Assembly (NCBI GenBank): GCA_002245135.1
Contig: NGBS01000926.1
Location: 1 to 43,417 of the forward strand
Source of the DNA: Proteromonas lacertae
Lineage: Eukaryota; Sar; Bigyra; Opalinata; Proteromonadidae
Direction of reading: 5' to 3'
Length of the DNA stretch: 43,417 bases
The position numbers and the translations under genes are program-made. The notes under the pieces are model-generated. The model worked only from the letters and a program-made list of their open reading frames with translations. It was not told where the DNA came from and searched no databases. Numbering within the stretch: position 1 is the first letter of the stretch; the number at the start of each line of letters is the position of its first letter. Below are positions 10,009 through 19,883 of this stretch, in pieces.

Positions 10009-11853
10009 TTATACACACTTTTTACAATGTTGATAATGTGGATCTTTTTGTGGAATCCAGAAGATGCAATCATATGTAAAGTTCATTTTTCTATTAGTAA
10101 TATTAAAGCGTGGTAATGTAATTATTTTGATAAACAATTCTTTTCCTATAACTCTTAGAAAATCAATTGATAAATGATTATCATCAATATATACAACTGT
10201 TTTGTTATAAACTAAAAAACATTTGTCTCTTTTAAAATAATATTTGGAGAAACTAATATGTTTTATTTTAGTAATATTCGGTAAAACAAATGAAGGCGAC
10301 AATTTACATTCTTTATTTAGATAGACAAATTCACGATTATTATACACTAATATTTCATTGGGATTAATTGTAAGACATGGATTGTCATCAACAACTATAA
10401 TATATTCAGCTTTTGAGATTATAAACTTCAAGTTTGTAATAAAGTTTGTTTGGAATAATATCCTTTCATTTTTATTAGTAGGATACTTATATGTAGTGAT
10501 AATTAAATCATACACTTTGTTACCTAATATTTTTTCATATAGTTTAATGTTATTGTTTATTACATTAATATATGGAATCCATCTATGATAGATTTTCCAT
10601 CCATATTTCTTAGCATATTCTTGAATTGAGAATATTAATGCTCTTGCATGTGAATCTCCTAGAAAGAAAATGTTTTTATTAAATACTACTTCATTTAATT
10701 CATTTGAACAACATACATAACATCCTAATTTTACAAAAGTATTGAAATTATTCTGCAATGTTTTATATTCGTATTTTTTAGAGTTCTTTTTATTATATAA
10801 TATAAAATTTAATAGATTAATTAACTCTAATAATAACAGAATTGTTAATGTTATAATTAATAGACTTAATTTTAATGGCGAGTATATTTTGTAAAGATTA
10901 TTGTTATAACGAAAAGGCTTTTCGACTAGTAAATGTAAAGCATATGTAAATATTAACATTAAAAATAATTTATATGTTACTCTATCATCAGTAATTAATG
11001 TTATAATAGGATAATGAACAAGATATAAAGAAAATGACAATTCTCCACATTTTCTTAGTATTTTTGTTTCTAATATTATGTTATATTCATTGTCACTTTT
11101 TAATATTAGAACGGATAATATAATTGTTAATATAGAATATAATCCAGGATAATTAATATATTTATTATACATATTTGATAATAATATTAACATCAAAAGT
11201 GATATATTTGAATATTTAATTACATTATATTCATTTTCATATATCTTAACCATACCACCTGAAAGGATTTGCCATGCTCTAGAAAAAATAATATAATATG
11301 AAAATGATTTATCTAAATATGTATACTTTATACATATATATTAAGAAATAAAGAGAAAAAATAGTAGTATTGTATTAATATCATATTTATATAATAATAA
11401 TACAAGAAATGGGTATATGAAATAAAATTGCTCTTCTAATGATAATGACCAATAGTGTAGAATTGGGGTTTGTTTTTGAAAGGATTGATAATAATCTAAA
11501 GATTGGATGTAATAATTAGTATTTGCATTGAAAAGAATAGCCCAAATACAATCCTTATATATTTTTATGCTATATGCTATATCTTCATTTTTATACTGTA
11601 ATAATCCAATTACAACTATCACAATAATTGAATTTGGTAATATCCTTTTACATCTATTATTATAAAAACTTAAAATAGACAAGTTATTTATTTGTATATT
11701 TTTAAAAACTATTCCAGTAATTAAATAACCAGATATAGTAAAGAATATATCAACACCAATAAATCCTCCAGAAAAAAATATCAAATCACAATGATATAAA
11801 ACAACAAACAAAACAGCTAAACCTCTCAATCCCTCAATATCTTTTCTAAACAT
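10009..11853 (-). pseudogene. Acyltransferase-3/SGNH family protein, copy B (right arm)
   Basis: Mirror of 2872-4717, with the N-terminal frame intact from the ATG at 11853 to an in-frame TAA at about 11341-11343. After the stop the same frame continues without further interruption to 10009 (414 residues from the next Met). Both segments share one reading frame, so a single nonsense codon separates the acyltransferase core from its C-terminal half. No GT-AG intron that removes only the TAA is visible; the nearest upstream GT would give an intron of about 90 nt and delete a conserved helix. Stop readthrough, an unusual intron or decay are all possible; decay is simplest. Confidence 0.8.
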
Positions 11854-12063
11854 AAATCTTTAATGTTTGTTTTAATTTTATTGTTTTCACTATAATTATA
11901 GAAATACCAACCTAAATAATTACTATTAAACTATTATTAAATTAAAAGGAAGAAAAAAAGCTGTATTAGTATTATTCATATCGAAGATATGTAACATATC
12001 CATTATTATAATTAATAAATCCTTATTATAATAACTTATTTGATCAAGCCTTTACAACGGTTA

Positions 12064-12066
<3 letters not shown>

Positions 12067-12098
<32 letters not shown>
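12067..12098. repeat. (AT)16 microsatellite
   Basis: Mirror of 2621-2658 but 6 bp shorter; one of the few length differences between the arms. Confidence 0.95.
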
Positions 12099-12101
<3 letters not shown>

Positions 12102-13073
12102 GGTTGTATTTATTGGTCAACCGACCAATATAGGTCAAAACCGCTGGTTTTGCGTTGACCATCGGTCTGTCAAACATATCAAGCTTCATTTTATTAAAAT
12201 CTATTTTAATTCATTATGGAAAGATATTTGTTTTATAAAAAGAATGAAAAATAGTATATTGCAACATTGTAGTAATACTTTGCTTTTAATATTAAATAAA
12301 TACTATCGTACAACTTACACATTTGCTAAATCTTCTTATTATTTTATTTATTTTTAGTATTCTATTCCAAATGATAATAAGAAATAATGTTTTTATATTT
12401 TATAAATCTCTATTTCTCGAAATTAGCAATTTATTTTACTGTCTATTTGATCAACAATGTTGTGAACGTTTTGCATATGTAACTTAATCGCTTTTCCATT
12501 TTTGTTATTGCAAGTGTATTCTACACCACAATGTATACATACACAGAAATTACTCCCTTTAATTTTATATACATTATTCCAGTACTTCTTTTCATAGTTA
12601 AAATCCAATTTCTCTAATTTATCAGCTGCAGCAAGGTTCATCACTTCTTTTGATGCATTTGGAGGTAGATTTATTTGCCTATAATTTTATATGACATATA
12701 TATACATGTTATTTCACACTTTTACTAAATGAGAAATGAATATTGATTAATTCAAGCCAAGCTTTTTTCTTTTTCTTTCTCATTGTTTATTCTTATATAT
12801 TACATACACTATACTCATATTATAATTTTATTAATCATCATAGAGCATAAAATCTGATTTACAAAAATAAAAAAGTAAATCGACCGCTCGGTCAAATGTG
12901 TTTTTTAAGAAATGATATATATAGGTTTATATTTTGATTATGTACATGATATAATGATTAGAAACAGAAAACATAACAAAGGTCAGCTAATAGTTAGTAC
13001 AGGTAGCTGTAGGTCACTTGACCTATGACCGATAGGTTTGACCTATAGGTTTTGGCCGATAAATGCAACCCTG
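12099..13073 (-). mobile_element. Non-autonomous hAT-type DNA transposon (right arm)
   Basis: Mirror copy of the element at 1646-2620, also 975 bp, with CAGGGTTG at 12099 and CAACCCTG ending at 13073. Confidence 0.85.
12423..12644 (-). CDS. BED-type zinc-finger remnant of a hAT transposase (right arm)
   Basis: Protein identical to that at 2075-2296, in mirror orientation inside the right-arm hAT element. Confidence 0.75.
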   Translation of the reverse strand: MMNLAAADKLEKLDFNYEKKYWNNVYKIKGSNFCVCIHCGVEYTCNNKNGKAIKLHMQNVHNIVDQIDSKINC

Positions 13074-13538
13074 ATATATAATAAACCCAAATAACACAAT
13101 TCAAAGATATTATGATTTAAGGAATTAGAATTTTTAACTAATTAAATCTTCTCCCAATATCTATATCTCATCCATTATCCAATTATTGGAGTAAGCCTGA
13201 TTATGTCTTTTATCCAGCATAATTTCCTTCGTACCATTAATCTTTTTGAGTAAGCCTGGAACTCATCTTTGTATCTAGTGACAGCTCTTAAATCTAGAGT
13301 TATTTATATATTCCACTTTGCTAATTATTTGTTTAAATTCAAATATTACTCAAGAGATGAGCAAAACTATGCGAGATTCATCAGGATGATAATGATGAAA
13401 TATCAAGACAGATTGATGATAAACAATATAAATAATTTACATAATTTAATTGAAAATATTTCACAGTTTTACATAATATTACTATAAATATATTGAATTT
13501 ATTGATTTTGTATATGAAAATGGCAAGATTTTTTAAAA
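13074..13538. other. Intergenic, right arm (mirror of 1181-1645)
   Basis: Reverse complement of 1181-1645 with the same content; no gene recognised. Confidence 0.5.
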
Positions 13539-15361
13539 CTAAGTTTCAGAACACTTTTCATTATTTAAATTAGCTAATGCATTATTATAGTTTGGCATAT
13601 GATAATATCCACAGTATTGATCATATTTATAACGATTATCATTTTCAACATATTTTGATATTATGTTAATTATTCTTTTGGAGATTGTTTTCAAATAAAG
13701 AATACTGAAATGGTTTGTATCAGAATATATTGGTATATTATTAAAATAGTAATAACATTTATTATTAATTATTATTCTTTCATCCCAAAATGTTGCTATA
13801 TCTATTTTGTTGCTATTTGGTTTTATTAATTTCTTAACTAAAATGCATGTTTTATTTACTTCTCCATAACAATTGTTTTTATTGTGTATGGTACATGAAT
13901 TTGGATCATTTGTTTGCCTGGGATTATCATTACTAAGTAATATTTTTTGCATATATTTAGTACTTTATAAGACATGCCATACATACCAAAAACCGTTATA
14001 TTTGTCAAAATGACATTTCCAATTATACAAAGACTGAATGAATATTTGTTAAAATAATTCTTAATATAATTATTCAATAGTCTATTATTATATGAATATG
14101 CATTTACAAATAAATTAACTAAATGATAGTTGTATCTATATTTACTATTAAATATGGCAATTATATATTGTTGAATATGAGAATCGCCAATAAAAAGTAT
14201 AGATGATTTAAAAACTGTTGATTTATCATTCAAGCAGCAATAATTCCTTTGATTCATCTTAAATTCCCTTAACAATTCTGGAGAAGTATAATGTTTTATT
14301 TTTATTAATCTACTACTCGCTATTCTATTAAGATTAATGATTAATATATATAATAATAGTATTAATAAGGAAGAAATTAAAAATGTAATTAAATTTGAAA
14401 AAATAAATGGTCCTTTATAAAATGGAATTTCAATATAGTTATGAGATAAAGCAACTGATAATATTAATAATAAATAAAACACTGATTCATGCTTTATAAT
14501 AATACTTTTGATAGGAAAATGAATAAGGTAAATAGAATAAGAATAATTACCAATGATACAAATTAGTGTATTAGTGATAATACTATATTTATTAAAACAA
14601 TATAGTATATATACACTTAATATTACAGGAACTATAGCATTATAGCTAGGATAAATCATTTTATCACCATAATATACTGACATTAAGACAATTAAAACAA
14701 CTGATACATTTGAATTAAATAATGCATTGCATGTTTCATTTTTAGGCATATATCTAACTAATGCACCAAATACAAATTCCCAAGAACGACTTGACAGAAA
14801 ATAGTAGCCTTTATTTTTATTATCAATCCCATAATATATACAAATAATGAATGAAAAAATTGATATAAATAAGTATAATTTTATTAAAGAATTGTATAAT
14901 AGCCAAACAAAAATTGGTATTATTACATAAAATTGTTCTTCTAAAGATAGTGACCAATAATGCAATAGAGGACTTTCTTTTAGTCCTGAATGAAAATAGT
15001 CCACCTTATTAAAATAAAAATTATAATTAGCATATATAAATAGACATGCAATTGCATCTTTTTTATATACAGAAAAGTAGGTATAATCATATCTACTTAT
15101 ATATATAGTAACTACAAATATTGTCAATAGAGAAGATGGTAATAGTCTTCTTATTCTTGCAGCATAGAAAGCTATATAAAATAGATTCTTCTCATTATTT
15201 ATTCTATTTTCAATTGAATGACAAACTAAGAAACCAGATATTACAAAAAATATATCTACTCCTATAAATCCTCCTGATATTATCTGAGGATATAAATGAT
15301 AGAATAAAACAAGCAAAACAGCAATACCTCTTAATCCTTGAATATCGCTTCTATTTTGCAT
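13539..15361 (-). CDS. Acyltransferase-3/SGNH family protein, copy A (right arm)
   Basis: Predicted membrane O-acyltransferase of about 607 residues. It starts at an ATG at 15361 with the hallmark acyltransferase-3 N-terminus: DIQGLRGIAVLLV, a YH pair, then [15 protein letters not shown]. Many hydrophobic helices run to about residue 365. The C-terminal third is SGNH-like, with GDSH near residue 390 and DTNH near the end. Members of the family move acyl groups across membranes onto sugars or lipids (bacterial OafA, nematode oac/nrf-6 type). The frame shifts near 13946, where this arm has six A against seven in the left arm; correcting for that, the gene reads to 13539. Introns are not needed. 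The left-arm copy is broken at a different place, so the ancestral gene was probably intact. Confidence 0.82.
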
Positions 15362-15608
15362 TTAATATAATATTTTAATTTCAATAGATTACTTAACAAT
15401 TCTTTTTTAATATGAGATAAAAGACTTAAGGATAAATATATTAAATCCACTTATTTACTATGTTGTTAATTTATTGAGAAACTACTTGCCATCATTAGTT
15501 TATGGCATTTGTATGAATCAGAGTATAAAGTCATTCCAAAAATTATATTTATTTAGATAAGTTGAATATTGTTAATGTTTTTATCAATGTTCAATAATTA
15601 CAAATTCT

Positions 15609-16642
15609 TTAAATGAAGATGCAAATATCATGGTAATTGCAATTGTTATTCATGTAATATGCTACTTTACTAAATGCACTGTTTTTGGTTAATATCAAAT
15701 AGCTTGATTTACTCAACATATACATTTCAAATAAACATTCTGTTGAATCATCATTAAGGGTATTAAAATACCAATTATTTGAATGTTTAATTTTCTTAGA
15801 TGAAAGAATATTTCTAACAATTATTAATTTCTTATTCTTTGTATTTGTAATATATGATGAGTCTGATGATAATATTATATGTTTAATGTTAAATTTTATA
15901 ATCATATTTCTAACTGTATAATTAAAATTTGATAAAGTAGTCATATTACTAAAATATGTTGCTTTTTCCTCTTGAAAATCACCATATTTTCCTAACCTTA
16001 TATGAACCCCTATTGTTTTACCTTTGTAAGTATTAATGAATTTATATAAAGAAAACTGTTTAAATTTGTTCAACACTCGTTGTGAAAAATAAATTAAATT
16101 TCTAAAAAAGTGATTAAAAAATACAGAGATATTTGTATTTTTATATCCAATAAGATGCAATAATTTATTCTTATTTCTTTTATTCACATATAATAATAAA
16201 TCTCCAGGATCTATTATTAATAGACTTTGTTGTTTTGTTTCAATAATACTATCAATCAACAAACTCTTTTTACATGACTTATTCAATTTATATATTTTTG
16301 CATAAGATGAAATTGATGTATTGTATGATATTATATATGGATAAATTAACTTGAAATAATCAGTAAAAGACGTCCATTTATATACTATTTATATGTATAA
16401 ATATAATAAATTTGTTTACTTTTTAAGTGTTGTTTTTTAATTATACATATTCCAACAACAGATGCAATTCCTATTAATTTTGTAAATAAACCTGTTATGC
16501 TATTCGGATAGTAAGAAACATTAAATTCTATATTACTATTATAGTTTAATATCTTACTAAACACAAATGTATTAATATTTAGAGATATAAATAATAGAAA
16601 AAAGTATGATAATAAAGTTAAAAAATATACTTTTAATTTCAT
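15609..16642 (-). CDS. Fucosyltransferase-superfamily (GT11-like) glycosyltransferase 1, two exons
   Basis: Starts at ATG 16642. A 35-nt GT-AG intron (16385-16419, phase 1) joins the frames to give 332 residues, the same size as gene 3. A short N-terminal membrane anchor (residues 5-30) suggests a type II Golgi protein. Features in order: ITGLFTKLIGI (GLGN-like start of the fold), WTSFTDYF, GVHIRLGKYGDF (the HxR donor-binding motif), ILSSDSSYI, and a C-terminal LSKSSYLILTKNSAFSKVA. These fit the fucosyltransferase superfamily (GT11, with GT23/GT37 relatives), which moves fucose from GDP-fucose to glycans. The exact acceptor is unknown. The intron position and phase match intron 2 of gene 3. 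The start codon lies only 12 bp from that of the divergent gene 2. Confidence 0.75.
16385..16419 (-). other. 35-nt spliceosomal intron of glycosyltransferase 1
   Basis: On the minus strand it starts GTAAAC and ends ATAG. Removal gives the open junction QHLK-IYKWTSF, aligned with the same site in gene 3. Confidence 0.75.
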
Positions 16643-16654
16643 GATAGATAAAAT

Positions 16655-17623
16655 ATGATATTCATTATTTCTATGTTATATTTTATATTAATATTCATAC
16701 ATATTTTTTATATCAATCGTAATTCTAATTCAAAACGTATAAGGAGACAATTTGTGAATAGCTATAGAAATAATTTCAAATCAAAAATACTATATTATCC
16801 ATTTATAGGATGTGGTTATGCAAACAAAATGCCAACATTAATTAGTAGTATAATACTATCATTGTTGTCTTTTCACCCTCTTTTTATTGTTAATTGGTAT
16901 CAGCTACTTTATTATTTTCAATTGCCAAGATTATTGTTTATTAGTAGTTACAATTTAACAAATGTTTTAGTATTTAATAGAAATAATTCAACTATTCTAA
17001 ACATGCTAAAAAAAAATGCAACTATGAAAATATACACCTATCATAGTTTTACAAGAGAGATACTTATATATTACAATTTATCTGATGAATTTAAATACAT
17101 TCTAAAGAATAAAGAAAAACAGATAATTACTTTAGAAATATTTATTGAGAAAGTATTTTTAATTCCAACAGAATACATATCTAAATATATTAATAAATTT
17201 TGGTTTTATAAAGGAAGACTAACTGTAATAGGTATTCATATAAGAACAGGTTATTTATCTGATTTTGGAGAAAAAGATTCTAGATTTTTTAGTAATTCTA
17301 GTATATCTTCTTATATTGTTGCTATAAATAATGTTATTAATAATTATAAACATTGTAAATTATATATTGTTTCTGATTCTTCATTAATTAAGAATTATTT
17401 CATTACGAAATACAAACAATATTATTTCAATTTTTCTATTCCAGGTAAAATATGTCATGCAAGAAATGCACTTCATGGCAAATTAAATAAAAACGATTGT
17501 GCAGTTAAACTAATATCTGAAAACTATATTTTATCAGAATGTAAAATTATTATAGGATGCAGTAAAAGTACTTATTTTGGAATGGCATGTAAAAGAAACA
17601 AAGCAAAATGCATTTCTATTTGA
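16655..17623 (+). CDS. Fucosyltransferase-superfamily (GT11-like) glycosyltransferase 2
   Basis: Intronless 322-residue frame from ATG 16655; a second in-frame Met at 16673 is possible. N-terminal hydrophobic anchor (residues 2-20), then FIGCGYANKMPTLISSI (GLGN-like region), IGIHIRTGYLSDFGEKD (HxR motif), LYIVSDSSLI, and a C-terminal KNDCAVKLISENYILSECKIIIGCSKSTYFGMA. The layout equals genes 1 and 3, so a Golgi glycosyltransferase, likely fucosyl, is expected. It has no intron where genes 1 and 3 share one. Gene 3 follows on the same strand after 18 bp, and gene 1 diverges 12 bp upstream. A fragment of this gene was copied into both palindrome arms (4885-4978 and mirror). Confidence 0.78.
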   Translation: MIFIISMLYFILIFIHIFYINRNSNSKRIRRQFVNSYRNNFKSKILYYPFIGCGYANKMPTLISSIILSLLSFHPLFIVNWYQLLYYFQLPRLLFISSYNLTNVLVFNRNNSTILNMLKKNATMKIYTYHSFTREILIYYNLSDEFKYILKNKEKQIITLEIFIEKVFLIPTEYISKYINKFWFYKGRLTVIGIHIRTGYLSDFGEKDSRFFSNSSISSYIVAINNVINNYKHCKLYIVSDSSLIKNYFITKYKQYYFNFSIPGKICHARNALHGKLNKNDCAVKLISENYILSECKIIIGCSKSTYFGMACKRNKAKCISI

Positions 17624-17641
17624 ATATTTCTTTTTAATTAT

Positions 17642-18690
17642 ATGTTTAATAAGATAATCTTATGTATATTGTTTATTTTTATAATTATATTTTATAATGT
17701 TATAAATATAATAAGAAGGGATAATTATATACAACTAATTCAATGGCAAAATGAAATTACAAAGAAATTTTATCAAAATAAATACAGATATGGATTTATT
17801 GATAGAATACGTTTAAATGTATATCATATATATAAAATTTAGGGATTGGGAAATTCACTACTTCAAGTAGTAAGTTCTCTATTTGTATCTATACTATCAA
17901 ATCGTGGTTATATTAGTATATATAATTCAATTATATTGCAGTAATATGGAGAGATATAGATATTTATTTTTCGTTTCCTATTTATATTTATAACATATCT
18001 CAAATAGATATAACTAATATAACTCTATATTCTAATGGAGTAAACGCCCTAAAAGATATATCATCCATTATAGGAGCAAATAAACACTGGTATTCTACTG
18101 AGGATATATTATTGTTTGGTAAATATAATTCAATTATTAATGGTTATAGTATCTTTTCTTCACACTATATAAATGTGAAACAAAAAATAAGATATATAAA
18201 TCATATTATAGTGTCAATATATCTTCAACCATCTAAATTAGCTTTAGATCTATATTTATCAACACAAAAATTTCATAATTATTTTTTAACAATTCATTTG
18301 AGAGTTGGTGACGCTGATAAAATGCCATATTCAAAATATCTAAATGAAACAGAAGTTAATAAATGTATAAAAAATGTGAAAAACATAATAAATCAACACA
18401 ACAATAGAATAAGTATAGCAGTTGTATCAGATTCACCAAAAGTAAAAAAATTACTCAAAAAAGAGATTCCAACTGTTTATGTTGATAGTAATAAACCATG
18501 TCATTCAAAAAATAAAGATTGTGTATTATATGCATTAGTAGATATACTTGTACTAAAATATTCTAAAAATCTTATACTCACTAGAGGAAGCACATTTTCG
18601 TTATTCGGTATGTACGAAAATAACATATGTTTAAATAATTATTCGGTTACATTTATTGGCCATGATTATGAACACAGTAATTACTATTAA
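17642..18690 (+). CDS. Fucosyltransferase-superfamily (GT11-like) glycosyltransferase 3, three exons
   Basis: Starts at ATG 17642. Removing introns of 24 nt (17819-17842, phase 0) and 26 nt (17916-17941, phase 1) yields 332 residues. Exon 1 carries the membrane anchor (residues 3-24). The junction LN-GLGNSLLQVVSSLF restores the GLGN motif seen in GT11 enzymes; the next junction gives GYI-IIWRDIDIYFSF. Later come LTIHLRVGDADKM (HxRxGD, the closest of the three to the classical motif), AVVSDSPKV, and ILTRGSTFSLFGM. Without splicing the gene is interrupted, so the two tiny introns are well supported by conserved protein. Probable GDP-fucose-dependent Golgi enzyme; acceptor unknown. Confidence 0.8.
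17819..17842 (+). other. 24-nt spliceosomal intron
   Basis: GTATATC...TTTAG; removal joins RLN to GLGNSLLQ in frame. Confidence 0.8.
17916..17941 (+). other. 26-nt spliceosomal intron
   Basis: GTATATA...TTGCAG; removal joins GYI to IWRDIDIYF in frame at phase 1. Confidence 0.8.
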
Positions 18691-19076
18691 TAACAATATT
18701 CTATTAAAAAGGAAAAACTGGGTTTGGAAAAACATTTCATTTTCCTTATTTGTGCCTATGTTGTGTCTTTCATGTAATGCTATACTTTGTAATAAAGCCA
18801 ATGGAATATTTTGTAATAAAAAAAGAAATGGTTGTGTTTTCTTTAACAATTAATAAACTGAATGTGAGTCAAATTTATTAAAAATTCTTCTTTATATAAA
18901 CATAAATATATTCATTATTTCATTACTCTTCTAGAATATATTTGGGAGACATGAAGATAAATACAGAGAAAGAATATTTACGAAAGAATAACAATCGTAA
19001 GGAGAATTAAACTAATAGCAGATATAAAAGCAGCTATGTATTGTGACGGGTCTAGGGTACTAGAAAAAGTAATAGT
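18691..19076. other. Spacer with no recognised gene
   Basis: An open 65-codon frame at 18656-18853 overlaps the end of glycosyltransferase 3 and has no family resemblance. I see nothing else. Confidence 0.4.
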
Positions 19077-19640
19077 TTAATTTATTAATGAATATATTGC
19101 AGAAGATGTGATAGGATGTATAGCAATTATTGTGGAATTATAAACATCTACCTTTTTTTTTCTAAAGTAGGATAAAGGCAAATAATAATCTAAGTTAAAC
19201 CATTTAATTTTACTAATGTTTTTATATTTCATAATTTGACCATAATATATATCTTCTGTAGGATGAATTGGCCTAACAAATTGTGATTGAATTACAATAT
19301 CTTTTATGAAATTAAGAGAGAATATATAAAATGATCCTGATGGATAAGTTATGTTATGCGCACTTGTTTTATAAGCAATTATATCAAAATTTGGGTCAAT
19401 TAATTTATCTAATTTATAAGGAAATAATAACACATCTAAAATGGATCTAACACACTTTCTCTATAATTAACAATGTTATTTATAGTTTAATGTTAATCTA
19501 TAACTTTAACCTTTATTATTATGGATTCTTGTAAAATACCTTTAAATGATTTCTAATTAATTGTTCCAAAATCTATTTCATTTGATTGAGATAACACATA
19601 AGCATAGATATTCTTGGTATTATATCAAAATCCTGAATAA
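19077..19640 (-). pseudogene. GT31-like galactosyltransferase fragment, decayed
   Basis: The last 118 codons (19433 to 19077) resemble the C-terminal half of beta-1,3-galactosyl/GlcNAc transferases of family GT31: YPSGSFYIFS (usual YPxYxSGxGYxxS), HPTEDIYYGQ (the EDVYxG catalytic motif), and a closing AIHPI. The frame is open a little further upstream. Beyond that, weak family-like pieces (AYVLSQSNEIDFG, SYRLTL) appear in different frames separated by stops. The DxD segment normally found between them is not present. Most likely a truncated pseudogene of a Golgi glycosyltransferase; a gene with unrecognised tiny introns is the alternative. Confidence 0.5.
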
Positions 19641-19883
19641 TTTTACACCATATTTTGTTCAAAAGGTGAGTTGTCTATAATTTAACATCTCAATAACAAT
19701 AAAACCATTTATAATGATAAATTAAATTCTAATCCATATTTATAGATAAAAGAAATTGGACTGTCTTTCTTATTTCTAATTTTCATATACAAATTATCAG
19801 CTTAAATACTATTTTATTTCTTTCTATATAGTATAATAATTAATGTTTGAAACATAATAAATATATAAAGGAATTATTTGTAG

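Larger units (their letters stand above)
8880..14718. repeat. Right arm of the giant inverted repeat
   Basis: Reverse complement of 1-5966. Window position 1 maps to about 14718, but the true arm may extend further right, because the left partner lies off the window. Visible differences from the left arm are few: single-base homopolymer length changes inside coding sequence, AT-repeat length (32 against 38 bp), one missing copy of a 120-bp unit, and scattered mismatches at the innermost edge. Confidence 0.97.

Noticed and set aside
1-14718. Palindrome as a pure sequencing or assembly fold-back artefact
   Set aside because: The spacer is 2.9 kb of unique coding sequence, the arms differ in repeat length, a 120-bp unit and an inner edge with several substitutions, and the right arm's gene A is complete. 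An artefact is not excluded but fits poorly.
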